Shown: positions 7,316 through 15,241 of the stretch, piece after piece | How positions within the stretch are numbered: position 1 is the first letter of the stretch | Layout of the letters: each line of letters opens with the position of its first letter | DNA from: Limisphaerales bacterium | GTDB lineage: Bacteria > Verrucomicrobiota > Verrucomicrobiia > Limisphaerales > SXTU01 | Assembly (NCBI GenBank): GCA_009773355.1 | Contig: WRPG01000034.1 | Location: 1 to 53,429, forward strand | Length of the DNA: 53,429 bases | Direction of reading: 5' to 3' | The notes under the pieces: generated by a model | Told to the model about the DNA's origin: nothing | Seen by the model: only the letters and a program-made list of their open reading frames with translations | The model's database searches: none | Translations under genes and position numbers: made by a program

Positions 7316-7813
7316 TTAGGCGATGACGCGCTGCACCGGCGCGAAGGGCACCCAGACGAAGTCCGCGCCGTCCGCCGCGCCGGTGAGGGCGCGGCCGCAG
7401 ACATAGACCGTGGTGCCGGCCAGGAGCGTGATGTCCCGGAGCGTCCCGTTGTTGCCAGGGCAGACCAGGTTGCCTGCCGTGACCGCGCCGGACGCGGTGC
7501 CCTGCGTGGCCTTGTCCGCCAGACCGAGCAGGTCGTGGGCGAGGCTTTCCTCGGCGGCGCTGGCGGAGGCGTCGCGGGTGAAGCCGAGCGGGATGTCACC
7601 AGCGTCGCACAATCCGATGTGGTTCGCGTCGCTGCCGAACTTGGTGAGCTTGAAGCGGCCGATGGCCTCATCGGCCAGCTTGGTGTCGCCGCAGCCCGGC
7701 ATGGTCAGCTCGTAGTTGGCGAGGGCCACGCTGCCGGGGCGGGTGAGGCGGTGCAGCGCCGCGCCGATGGCGCTGCCGAGCACCGCGAGGGTGAGGAGGA
7801 GTTTCTGTTTCAT
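7316..7813 (-). CDS. Capsid decoration/stabilising protein (DUF2190-like)
   Basis: 165 residues, ATG at 7813. Leader MKQKLLLTLAVLGSAIGAAL then HRLTRPGSVALAN (ALAN at 30-33). After it comes a beta-rich domain (IPLGFTRDASASAAEES, GNLVCPGNNGTL, TTVYVCGRALTGAADG) typical of small capsid decoration proteins of the DUF2190/gpD type that lie just before the major head gene. The ALAN motif falls exactly at the leader/domain boundary, which suggests processing there. Family call is moderate; position is strong. Confidence 0.7.
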   Translation of the reverse strand: MKQKLLLTLAVLGSAIGAALHRLTRPGSVALANYELTMPGCGDTKLADEAIGRFKLTKFGSDANHIGLCDAGDIPLGFTRDASASAAEESLAHDLLGLADKATQGTASGAVTAGNLVCPGNNGTLRDITLLAGTTVYVCGRALTGAADGADFVWVPFAPVQRVIA

Positions 7814-7868
7814 TTGGATTTGGAGTTTGGGTCTGCGGTCAGTGGTCTGCGGTCTCTGGTCTTGGGTT
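7814..7868 (-). repeat. GACC-type heptad leader repeat
   Basis: On the coding strand GACCAGA, GACCGCA, GACCACT, GACCGCA, GACCCAA, ACTCCAA, ATCCAA, then the ATG at 7813. Units are in phase throughout and the tract fills the whole intergenic gap. Confidence 0.85.
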
Positions 7869-7874
7869 CGTGGG

Positions 7875-8207
7875 TTAATTCTTCTTCGCGGCGGCTTCGG
7901 CGTTCCGGCGGCGGGTGCTGAACAGTTCCTTGGCGGAGGCGGCAAACTTCTTCGCAGTCGCGACGACTTTGACCGCCTGCACGCGCGTGAGGCCGGCGTT
8001 CATCTTCTGCCGGATGAGCGACTCATCGGCAGAGGCTGATTCCTTGGCGGCTTTCAGCTCGGCGTTCTCCTTGCGGAGCGTTTCGAGTTCGGTGTTGGCC
8101 GCAACATCGGCGGCGTTGCCGAGGGCGAGCGTGTTGGTCTGGCGATGCTTCCGCGCGTCGAGCGCGGCGGCGCACATCGCAAGGGTGAGGAGGATTTTGG
8201 TCTTCAT
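7875..8207 (-). CDS. Small capsid-cluster helical protein with shared leader
   Basis: 110 residues, ATG at 8207. The leader MKTKILLTLAMCAAALDA then HRQTNTLALGN (ALGN at 28-31) matches the tube-like protein at 1545-2045 almost residue for residue. Then a charged helix (ELETLRKENAELKAAKES) and a C-terminal block ESLIRQKMNAGLTRVQAVKVV resembling the C-termini of phage scaffold/protease proteins. It lies between the protease/scaffold and decoration genes, so an accessory scaffold or internal head protein is plausible. Function unknown. Confidence 0.6.
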   Translation of the reverse strand: MKTKILLTLAMCAAALDARKHRQTNTLALGNAADVAANTELETLRKENAELKAAKESASADESLIRQKMNAGLTRVQAVKVVATAKKFAASAKELFSTRRRNAEAAAKKN

Positions 8208-8270
8208 GTTTTGCTTGGGGTCTTGGGTCTTTGGTTTCAGGTCTGAGGTCAGTGGTCTGTTGTCTGCGGT
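8208..8270 (-). repeat. GACC-type heptad leader repeat (8 units)
   Basis: On the coding strand the units are GACCGCA, GACAACA, GACCACT, GACCTCA, GACCTGA, AACCAAA, GACCCAA, GACCCCA, then AGCAAAAC and ATG at 8207. This is the longest in-phase example in the window. Confidence 0.9.
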
Positions 8271-8273
8271 CGC

Positions 8274-8894
8274 TTACTTCGCGGCGGGGGCCTGGTTGAG
8301 CTGCTCCTTGAGCGTCGGGTTCTCCTCCAGAATCTTCGCGTAGAGTTCCGGGGTGAATGGCTTGCCCTTGTAGCGGGCGTCCTCGTTGGCGAGCGCAAGC
8401 ACCTGCTCGGAGGCTGAACGGGTCGCGTCCGCGCCGGACTTCTTCTTGTCGCCGGCATCGCCCCCGCCGGTCTTGAACTTCACCGGCAGCGCACCCAGTG
8501 CGGTGACGGCCTTGGCGAAATCAGCCTCGTTGGCAAGCGCGACGAGCCTGCCGACCTCGGCGTCGCGATCCGCGACCGCGAGCTTCCCCTGGCCGATGTG
8601 CAGGTCCACGGCGAACTCGCAGCGGCTCTTGTGCATGGCCTTGGCGGCGGTCTGCTCGTTGGCGAGCGCGGTCGTCGCGTTGTCGGCGCGCTGCTTCTCC
8701 TTGTCCCGATCCGCCGTCAGCGTGGTGACGGTGGCCGTGAGGGTGTGCTTGTCGTTGCCCAGCGCGGTGACAGAAGTGGTCTTGTCGGTGAAGAGCTTCT
8801 GGATGGCGTCGAGCACCATGTTCTCCGTGGGGTCGGCCTGATTGGCCAGGGCGGTGACGCCGTTGGCGATGAGCCAGCCTGCGATGAGTTTCAT
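8274..8894 (-). CDS. Candidate internal-start scaffold protein (gpZ-like)
   Basis: In Mu the scaffold gpZ is made from an internal start inside gpI. Here an in-frame ATG at 8894 (residue 221 of the full protein) would give a 206-residue scaffold beginning MKLIAGWLIANGVTALANQ. The bases before it on the coding strand (AAACACAACCCCCCAACCCCAAC) are C/A-rich and look like the leaders of neighbouring genes, which supports real initiation here. An A7 run just upstream (8915-8921) could also be a slippage site. Confidence 0.45.
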   Translation of the reverse strand: MKLIAGWLIANGVTALANQADPTENMVLDAIQKLFTDKTTSVTALGNDKHTLTATVTTLTADRDKEKQRADNATTALANEQTAAKAMHKSRCEFAVDLHIGQGKLAVADRDAEVGRLVALANEADFAKAVTALGALPVKFKTGGGDAGDKKKSGADATRSASEQVLALANEDARYKGKPFTPELYAKILEENPTLKEQLNQAPAAK

Positions 8895-9554
8895 GTTGGG
8901 GTTGGGGGGTTGTGTTTTTTTATCTGCGGTTTGCTTCGCGGCGGCCTCCCTGGCGTTCGCCAGGGCGTCCACACCGGAAATGTTGGGGAAGGGTGTCAGC
9001 CCGATGCTGGCCACCTTGAAGGGGCGCACCTCGATGTCGCCGTTGGCGCGCACGGTGCCCGTCTTCTTCAGGAGGAAGAGCGCGGAGGGATACTTGCAGC
9101 CGTCGCGCACCACCGCCTGCTCGCCGTCCGGGACCAGCAACGGTTTGAACTCCAGCCCGCGCGCGGTCTTGCGCAGCCCGTCATTCAGGCCGATGGGAAT
9201 CAGCTTCTCGCCGCCCACCGTGACCGTCTCCGGCGCGTAGAGCTTGATGTCCGGGTGGCCGTTGTAGATCGGGCGCTTGACCAGGGCGTGCTTGAGGCGC
9301 GCGAACAGGCCGCTGCCCTTCTCATTGGCCAGGCACACGTCGGCGTCGGCGTCCGCGAAAATCTGGACGTAGGTTTCCTCGACCGGCTTGCCGCCCACCA
9401 TCGCCAGCCGCTTCTTCCGGTGTTCACCAAAGGGCACGAGCAGCGCCCATCCGTCGTTGTCCAGGGCCAGCTCGTTTTCGAGGGCGATGAAGTCCGCCAC
9501 CTGGTCGGCGGCGAGCGGCGCGGTGTCGTTGGCCAGGGCGATGATGGTCTTCAT
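8274..9554 (-). CDS. Mu gpI-like prohead protease fused to scaffold domain
   Basis: 426 residues. ATG at 9554 overlaps the stop of the upstream gene (ATGA). Residues 1-200 are the protease part (IYNGHPDIKLY near 97-107, SIGLTPFPNISG near 183-194, typical of Mu-I family proteases). Residues 221-426 form a helical scaffold-like part ending KILEENPTLKEQ. The motif A-L-x-N-[D/E/A/Q] recurs at 6, 24, 30, 74 (CLAN), 197, 235, 264, 296, 339 and 387, with varied codons. Between the two parts (about 206-220) is a low-complexity DKKTQPPNPN linker that reads like a translated intergenic leader, followed by an internal ATG. Confidence 0.85.
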   Translation of the reverse strand: MKTIIALANDTAPLAADQVADFIALENELALDNDGWALLVPFGEHRKKRLAMVGGKPVEETYVQIFADADADVCLANEKGSGLFARLKHALVKRPIYNGHPDIKLYAPETVTVGGEKLIPIGLNDGLRKTARGLEFKPLLVPDGEQAVVRDGCKYPSALFLLKKTGTVRANGDIEVRPFKVASIGLTPFPNISGVDALANAREAAAKQTADKKTQPPNPNMKLIAGWLIANGVTALANQADPTENMVLDAIQKLFTDKTTSVTALGNDKHTLTATVTTLTADRDKEKQRADNATTALANEQTAAKAMHKSRCEFAVDLHIGQGKLAVADRDAEVGRLVALANEADFAKAVTALGALPVKFKTGGGDAGDKKKSGADATRSASEQVLALANEDARYKGKPFTPELYAKILEENPTLKEQLNQAPAAK

Positions 9555-10078
9555 GCGGATTTCCTCTGCAAATAGCATGACACCTGGCCGTAGCGGCATT
9601 CGAACGACTGGAGCGAGTGGCCGGTCAGCACCCAAGGATTGGCTCCCAGCTTGCTTTCCCAACGATGACCGTTGAGGTGTCGTGCCGCGTGGGAGCAGAT
9701 GCCGAATTTGTCAGCATAAAGCGCAACTGTCTCCCGCCCTGCCACCGGCTGGGCAGCAATCCGAAAGCCGAGCGCCTGGAAAGCCTCTGCGTAAGCTTGC
9801 CAGCGCACGGATCGAGTCACTCCCTCGGGCCAGAAGCTGTTGCCGCAATCGCACTGCATCCATTGGCTCACTCCGGCGGCGTGCGCGTAACAGTTGATTT
9901 CAGGGCTGGCTTCGCGAATTTCGACCGGCTCGTGCATCAGCAGAGGGAAGATCGAAGCCACGGTGAGCAGGTCAGCGCCGACAAACCCCGAGAACCCACG
10001 GAAGCGGTTTGCCCGGTGTCGGAGGCGCAGACGCTCTCTCAGGAAAGCTTCGGACGGCATGGTTGACCACGCGCTCAT
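9551..10078 (-). CDS. DUF7689-like protein in head module
   Basis: 175 residues; ATG at 10078 overlaps the portal stop (ATGA). The C-terminal half has a recognisable pattern: VALYADKFGICSHAARHLN, then WESKLGANPWVLTGHSLQS and GQVSCYLQRK, as in small proteins of the DUF7689 type whose biochemical role is not known to me. The N-terminal half includes ASPEINCYAHAAG, with Cys and His residues that could bind metal. It is not a standard Mu head gene and may be an inserted accessory gene between portal and protease. Confidence 0.6.
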   Translation of the reverse strand: MSAWSTMPSEAFLRERLRLRHRANRFRGFSGFVGADLLTVASIFPLLMHEPVEIREASPEINCYAHAAGVSQWMQCDCGNSFWPEGVTRSVRWQAYAEAFQALGFRIAAQPVAGRETVALYADKFGICSHAARHLNGHRWESKLGANPWVLTGHSLQSFECRYGQVSCYLQRKSA

Positions 10079-11559
10079 GGCCGCACCTCTTTCTGGTTCA
10101 AGAGCGCCTGCGCGATGGCAGGAGCGATACCGATGTCGCGTTGCACGCGGGCGAAAAGCTGGTCGAGTTTGGCCTTGCGGAGAGTCGCGTCCGTGATGCC
10201 GCTGATCTCCGCGTGCTGCTCGCGCACCATGCGGATGGCGTGTTGCAGGTCTTCTGCAAGCAGGGTGCGCAGGCCGCCAGTGTTGCCCAGGCCGAGGTCG
10301 GGCGGGACCGGCAGGCCGCCGACCGCCGGCTGTGCCGGCGCGGTGAGCAGCTCTGCTTCGTCCGCATCAGCCAGGGGAACTTGCAGGCGTTCATGGGCCG
10401 ACTTGATGGAGATGCGGCCACCGGAGTTGCGCAGGAACTCCATCGCCTTAACCTCGCGGTCGGTCTCGATCTTCTTGGGCACCTGGACGCGGAGCCACGC
10501 CTTGGGCTGGGCTTTGAAGAGGTAGGCGATGACCGGCTCGTCAATGTTCGCGTTGCAGTTGTCCGTGAGCCACTGCGCATCGTCCGCCAGCTTGATCGCG
10601 CCTTCGTTGCCCTGGAGGCTGGCACCGCTCACGTCGCCACCCTCGCGGCTCTGTGTGCCCAAGTCGCCGCCGCGAAACTGGCGCGCATAAAGCCGGTCGG
10701 CGCGCTCGACCAGCTCCTGGAACGGCAGCGTGCCGGTGCCGCCCTTCGCGGCCTCGATGAGGTTGATCTTGTTGCTGCCCGGCGCGCCGCTGGTGGCGGT
10801 CACCCAGTCATTCGCAAAGGCACGCAGCGCGGCCACGAAGGCATCCCACTCCGCCGAGCCTTTGACGGCGGTCGTCTCGCCGTGGATGCCCGGCACGCCA
10901 AACCGGAAGCAGAAGAGCAGCCAGTCCGCCAGGGGCCGCCATTTGGTGATGTAGGCCACGCTGCACGCCGGCATGGCGGGAAAGCGCTCAACGGCGGCCA
11001 CCCACTCGCCGCGCTCGCAGGGAATGCCGTAGGCCGCGTAATCCTCCTTGATGAAGCCGAGCCGTCCGCGCCGGCACTCGAAGAACCAGACCGGGCAGTG
11101 CCGCAACTCCGCCGTCACCTCGCGCCGGCCCGCGCTGCTGATGCGCAGGAGCATCTCATGCACGCTGTATTTGAACGCCTTGGCGGTCATCATCTGGCGG
11201 AAGAGCAGGCTCGCCCCGCCGGCCTCGTTCTGTTCCAGCACGCTCGTCGCGGTGAGGTGCGTATAGAAGAACAGCAGCGCGTCGTGATGATCCTGCGCCT
11301 CCTTCGAGTCATCCTCCTTCTCGATGAGCCACGGCAGCCGGGCCGCATCGGCGAAGCGCTGCTGGGCCGGGGAGGAAAGGTCGCCGTCGCGCTCCAGCAT
11401 GATCTCCCAGGTGCGCGCCACCGGACGCAGCTCGCCGACCCGGAAGGCGTTGAGCTGCGAGTTCAGCAGCTCCATCGTCATCGAGGGGAACGGGCTGTAA
11501 CGCTGCTGGATCGCCTGCTCGATTTTGGCCGCGTCAATGATGGAGTCGTCCGCGTTCAC
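10075..11559 (-). CDS. Portal protein (DUF935, Mu gp29-like)
   Basis: 494 residues, GTG start at 11559 overlapping the terminase stop (GTGA). The order of features fits DUF935 portals: RTWEIMLERDGDLSSP, then LRHCPVWFFECRRGRLGF, RPLADWLLFCFRFGVP, and a C-terminal helical wing ending with VQRDIGIAPAIAQ. It forms the dodecameric DNA entry ring at one capsid vertex. Coupled to terminase upstream and to the DUF7689-like gene downstream. Confidence 0.88.
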   Translation of the reverse strand: MNADDSIIDAAKIEQAIQQRYSPFPSMTMELLNSQLNAFRVGELRPVARTWEIMLERDGDLSSPAQQRFADAARLPWLIEKEDDSKEAQDHHDALLFFYTHLTATSVLEQNEAGGASLLFRQMMTAKAFKYSVHEMLLRISSAGRREVTAELRHCPVWFFECRRGRLGFIKEDYAAYGIPCERGEWVAAVERFPAMPACSVAYITKWRPLADWLLFCFRFGVPGIHGETTAVKGSAEWDAFVAALRAFANDWVTATSGAPGSNKINLIEAAKGGTGTLPFQELVERADRLYARQFRGGDLGTQSREGGDVSGASLQGNEGAIKLADDAQWLTDNCNANIDEPVIAYLFKAQPKAWLRVQVPKKIETDREVKAMEFLRNSGGRISIKSAHERLQVPLADADEAELLTAPAQPAVGGLPVPPDLGLGNTGGLRTLLAEDLQHAIRMVREQHAEISGITDATLRKAKLDQLFARVQRDIGIAPAIAQALLNQKEVRP

Positions 11560-13856
11560 ATCCCCACCTCCATCGCATCCGCCCGGCGGACGGAGTCGCG
11601 GTCAATCGCGACGCGCTCGTGCGCGAAGGGCCCCGGCTTGCTGCCGGCGCAGATGATTTCCGCGAGCTTCGAGTAGCCGTCCGCGAGCAGGAAGTGGTTC
11701 TCGCACCCGTCCACGTAGTCGCCCAGGCTGCCGTCGTCTTCCTTCTCGCGTTCGCTGCCAGTGACGAGATGCGCATCCAGGGTGGCGAGGATGGGCGCAG
11801 CGCCGAGGCCGGCGCGCGGCAGCAGCAGCGCGGGCGTCTCGCGCACGCCGCCGTTGACCACGTCAATGACGCCCTCCGCCGGCGTGAGGAACTCGCGCAC
11901 CACGCGGTCAATCGTCTCAAAGCGGTTGCACTCGATGCACGGGACGAACTTCGTCTGCCCGCCCTCCTCGAAGAACACGATGCTCTGCGCGATGCCCGCG
12001 CCGAGCTTGTTCTTGGTGAAGCGAACCACGGCGCACTTGAGATTCTGCCAGCGGGCGTTGCGGCCATCCCAGGTCAGACCGCCCGGCAGTGTGATGTAGG
12101 CGTCCTTGGCATCCGGGATGCGCGGCCAGGTCGTGAGGCTCTGCAACCCGTTCAAGGCCAGCGCGAGCGTGCGCGACTCATTGACCAGGGGTCGCTCGTC
12201 AATGAACAGCGCCGAGAGGCCGAGCCGCTGGAAAAGGGATTGCCCGCGCGCGACGACGTCCCCGGCGCTCATCCGCTCGGCGGCGAGCAGCCGTGAGGGT
12301 TCCCCTGGTTCCGTCTCCCGCGCGAACAGCCAGCAGCGGTCGCCCATGTCCAGCCCGCCGAAGGCAGTGCGGCCTTCGCGGACACGGGGAGCCAGGTCAA
12401 AGACTTCCACGGCGCGCGCCCGGTCCAGCGTGGCCGGCGTGAGCGCCTGCGCGGTGCTCTGCGGCAGGCCCAGCACGTCGCAGCGGAAGACAATCATCTC
12501 CTCCGGGTCGGCCACGGCGCGGGTGAATCGCGCGACGATCTGCGAGAGGTCAATCGCGCCGATGCCGAGCTGTGAGATGCGGAACGACCAGTGGCGCTGC
12601 TTGATCTGTTCCGGCTGCCGGTGTTCCCACGCGGGCTGTGTGCGGTCCAGCAATGACCCGCAGTCCACGCAGGCAAGATAGTAGCGGTTCAGTGGATCGT
12701 GGGCGGCGACCGCAGTTTCGCTGCCGGGCTTACGAAAGTCGCCGGCCCATGAAAGCATCGGAGCGTGCGGCGTGAAGAGGGCCGGCGATTGCAACCGCAC
12801 GATGCCAGGGAACTCTTCCTCCGGGTTGTGGACCTTGCCGCAGTCCGGGCACCGGAGCGTGACGACGCCCTGGCTGCCGTCCTTCCACGCCTTGTTCATC
12901 CCGCGCCCGTGGACGCGCTGCGTGCCGATGCTGAGGATGAAGCGGAGGTCACTGGCGGTGAGGCGGCCCGCGACGAACTTCGCCATGCGCGGGTCAATGT
13001 CATCCACCTCGTCCATCGCGGCCACGTCGGCAGAGAAGGTCGTGGGCACTTTGCCCAGCCCGCGAATCATGCCCACCGCCTTGCGCTCCCCATCGGTCAC
13101 AAGGAACGCGCCCTTGCGGTTCACGGCCTTGCCGGAGCGGTTCAGCGCCTTGCCCACCTGAGTCATCGCGGCGAACCACTCGATCTGGTCCATCACGTCA
13201 GGCCGCCACTTCGCGTCCACGACGCCCTCGACCAGGTCATCATCGGGCAGGAAGAGGATGCCGTTGCGGAACTCGCAGCCCATCAGCCAGGCGAGGAAGT
13301 TCAGCTCCAGTATCGTCTTGCCGAACTGCGCGCCGCCGGCGAGCGCGACCTGCGCATCGGTGAGCTTCTCGCGCACTACCGTGTCCACGGTGGCCACGAC
13401 CTCGGCCAGCGCCTCGCGCCCGGCAAAGGAGTAAGGAACGTGCTGGCCGCGACCGCCGGGCACGCGGGCGTCGTTGAGGAGGAACTCGACGAGGCTCGCG
13501 CGGCGCGGCGCTTGCACACCGCGCGCATCGCGGTTCAGGCGCGCGTCAAGCGCGGCGAAGGGAGAGTTGGGCGGGGCTGGCACTTGGCGGGCGGCACTGG
13601 GGTTGCCAGACTCACGGCCAAAGCCGGTTTCAGGTCGGCTCGCTTGGCTCCCGGCGTCCTGGTGCGCACTGTTTTTATCTCGGCGGCTTGCCTGCTCGGC
13701 CTTGCCTCCGCCCGTTGCTGCCAGCCCCTCTTGGGGGGTAAAGTTGCCGGATGCGCCCCCAGCCGTGCCCGGCTGGTCGCAAGCGCTTTGGGTGGCCGTC
13801 CGGCGCGGCGCGCTTTTCTTTTTGGGGTTGTGCTTGCTCACCTGGGTGAAATTCAC
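11556..13856 (-). CDS. Phage terminase large subunit (GpA-like, zinc-containing)
   Basis: 766 residues from GTG at 13856, which overlaps the small-terminase stop (GTGA). Residues 1-110 are a disordered Ser/Gly/Ala/Lys-rich extension. ATPase: Walker A-like AGGAQFGKT (173-181) and Walker B-like VAAMDEVD (278-285). A zinc-ribbon pair CPDC (336-339) and CVDC (396-399) lies between ATPase and nuclease, as in lambda GpA-type terminases. The nuclease region has FGGLDMGDRCWLFA and ALFIDERP with acidic metal ligands. It packages DNA, probably by headful cutting from integrated copies as in Mu. Confidence 0.88.
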   Translation of the reverse strand: MNFTQVSKHNPKKKSAPRRTATQSACDQPGTAGGASGNFTPQEGLAATGGGKAEQASRRDKNSAHQDAGSQASRPETGFGRESGNPSAARQVPAPPNSPFAALDARLNRDARGVQAPRRASLVEFLLNDARVPGGRGQHVPYSFAGREALAEVVATVDTVVREKLTDAQVALAGGAQFGKTILELNFLAWLMGCEFRNGILFLPDDDLVEGVVDAKWRPDVMDQIEWFAAMTQVGKALNRSGKAVNRKGAFLVTDGERKAVGMIRGLGKVPTTFSADVAAMDEVDDIDPRMAKFVAGRLTASDLRFILSIGTQRVHGRGMNKAWKDGSQGVVTLRCPDCGKVHNPEEEFPGIVRLQSPALFTPHAPMLSWAGDFRKPGSETAVAAHDPLNRYYLACVDCGSLLDRTQPAWEHRQPEQIKQRHWSFRISQLGIGAIDLSQIVARFTRAVADPEEMIVFRCDVLGLPQSTAQALTPATLDRARAVEVFDLAPRVREGRTAFGGLDMGDRCWLFARETEPGEPSRLLAAERMSAGDVVARGQSLFQRLGLSALFIDERPLVNESRTLALALNGLQSLTTWPRIPDAKDAYITLPGGLTWDGRNARWQNLKCAVVRFTKNKLGAGIAQSIVFFEEGGQTKFVPCIECNRFETIDRVVREFLTPAEGVIDVVNGGVRETPALLLPRAGLGAAPILATLDAHLVTGSEREKEDDGSLGDYVDGCENHFLLADGYSKLAEIICAGSKPGPFAHERVAIDRDSVRRADAMEVGM

Positions 13857-14539
13857 TTGGTCATTGCCGCGCCCACCTCGGCGCGGAACCGCTGGTAGGC
13901 TTCGAGCAGCTTCGCGTTGCCCTTGAGGTCCGCCGCGAAGGCGTCCATCGCCAGCTCCACCTTGCCCTTCAGCGCGGTGCGATACTTCTCCAGCTCCAAG
14001 TCGAGCGAGCGGTTCTTCAGCTCCAGCTCGCGTTCCTTCCGCTGCTCCGCGATGGCCTTGAGCTTCCCGTCCTGCCGCGACATCAAGACCTGCGCGGCCT
14101 TCACGCTGAAGTCGCCCACCTGGTTGTGGGCGGCCTGCGCCAGCGCCTCTTCGCCCACCACGGTGCAGACCGCGTCCGTCAGCCGCGTGTCCAGCCCCAG
14201 GTCGCCGCAGCGCTTCTTCGCCGCGCTCTCGATCAAGGTCTGGCGTTCCAGCCGCCGCAGCATCCATGTCTGGCGCAGGGCGGAGGACAGCTCGCTCAGG
14301 CAGCGGAGGCTGGGCGGCTCGCCATCCAAGCGCCCGCCACTGCGCGGCGGGCAGAGCTTCTGCTGCTCGGCCAGCGTGCCCGAGGAGGACAAGGCCAAGC
14401 GCAATGACTCCAAGGCCGGCGCATCGAGTGACGCGAGATAGTGGTCGGGCCGCAGGCGCTTGCCGCCCGTGATGACGTTCACGACCTCCGACCAGAACTC
14501 GTCGGCCTCCCAGGCTTTGGGTGTTGGTTGGGTGCTCAT
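13853..14539 (-). CDS. Small terminase subunit (DUF3486, Mu gp27-like)
   Basis: 228 residues, ATG at 14539. Mostly helical, with the central block LRQTWMLRRLERQTLIESAA, a VCTVVGEEALAQAAHNQVG segment and a long C-terminal charged helix (ELELKNRSLDLELEKYRTAL). This matches the DUF3486 small-terminase type located before the large terminase in Mu-like phages. It would recognise the packaging site and regulate the large subunit. Confidence 0.75.
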   Translation of the reverse strand: MSTQPTPKAWEADEFWSEVVNVITGGKRLRPDHYLASLDAPALESLRLALSSSGTLAEQQKLCPPRSGGRLDGEPPSLRCLSELSSALRQTWMLRRLERQTLIESAAKKRCGDLGLDTRLTDAVCTVVGEEALAQAAHNQVGDFSVKAAQVLMSRQDGKLKAIAEQRKERELELKNRSLDLELEKYRTALKGKVELAMDAFAADLKGNAKLLEAYQRFRAEVGAAMTK

Positions 14540-14785
14540 TCATCGGAGGGCGGCAGCGGCGGAGACGCCGGCAGCGGTGAGACCATATTGGCGCGTGTTG
14601 AGGACCGGCACGCGGGAGGACACCACGAGGCCGCCGTCGTCCAGCGCGGCCAGCTCGTCGCGCACCTCGCTGGCCGAGGTGTCGAGGAACGCGCCCATCG
14701 CCATCGTGGTGAGCTGCGTTTCCGTGATCGGGCCGCCGTTGCGCTTGAGCGTGCGGAGCAGGAAGGCTTGGAGATGGGCGTTCAT
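14540..14785 (-). CDS. Winged-helix Mu gp26-like phage protein
   Basis: 81 residues, ATG at 14785 overlapping the upstream stop. Sequence pattern: helix (AHLQAFLLRTLKRNGGPI), recognition-type helix (SASEVRDELAALDDGGLV) and a beta wing (VVSSRVPVLNTRQYGLTAAG), typical of a winged helix-turn-helix. In Mu-like phages a protein of this size and fold (gp26, VpaChn25_0724 type) sits between DUF2730 and the small terminase. Likely DNA-binding accessory of packaging or late regulation. Confidence 0.7.
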   Translation of the reverse strand: MNAHLQAFLLRTLKRNGGPITETQLTTMAMGAFLDTSASEVRDELAALDDGGLVVSSRVPVLNTRQYGLTAAGVSAAAALR

Positions 14786-15240
14786 CGGCGGTCAATCTTC
14801 TCCTCGATGCGGACGAGGTGCTCGGTGTTGAGTTCCATCGCGGTCTTGAGGCTGCCCACCTCACGGTTGAGCGTGGTGAAGTTGTGCTGGGCCTCGTCGC
14901 GCGCCTCCTTGACCTTGCCCTCGATGGCCGCCTTGCGCTGCTCGCCGTTGGTGCTGATGGCCGTGGTGAGCGTGGCGAGGCTGGCCTCGACCTTGTCCAC
15001 CTTGCCCTCGACGCGTTTGAGTTCCTGCTCCGTGGCGAAGGGGATGTGTGACTTCACCTCGAAGGGCTGCGGGCCGACCTGCTGCGCCACCACCTGCTGC
15101 TGCTCGAAGAGCGACTTGATATTCTTGATCCCGGCGGCGATGGAGCCGGCAAAGAGAATGAAGGCGAGCAGGCCCACGAAGAAGCAGACCGCCAGCGCGG
15201 CGACCAGGTATTCGAGCGGCACTTTGGAGATGGTGTCCAT
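14782..15240 (-). CDS. DUF2730/Mu gp25-like membrane coiled-coil protein
   Basis: 152 residues, ATG at 15240, 1 bp after the lipase stop. One N-terminal transmembrane helix (LEYLVAALAVCFFVGLLAFI, about 9-28) is followed by a long coiled coil (QELKRVEGKVDKVEASLATL onward) to the C-terminus. Mu gp25 has the same build and position between the lysis genes and gp26. Its function is not established; it may tether a packaging or lysis component to the inner membrane. Confidence 0.75.
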   Translation of the reverse strand: MDTISKVPLEYLVAALAVCFFVGLLAFILFAGSIAAGIKNIKSLFEQQQVVAQQVGPQPFEVKSHIPFATEQELKRVEGKVDKVEASLATLTTAISTNGEQRKAAIEGKVKEARDEAQHNFTTLNREVGSLKTAMELNTEHLVRIEEKIDRR

Positions 15241-15241
15241 G

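Noticed and set aside
8208-8270. Tandem repeats considered as a CRISPR array
   Set aside because: Units are 7 bp and contiguous without spacers; no cas genes are in the window.
13857-14864. N-terminal extension of the terminase frame across two upstream genes
   Set aside because: It runs through the small terminase and gp26-like genes in another frame. The GTG at 13,856 overlaps the upstream stop in the usual GTGA way.
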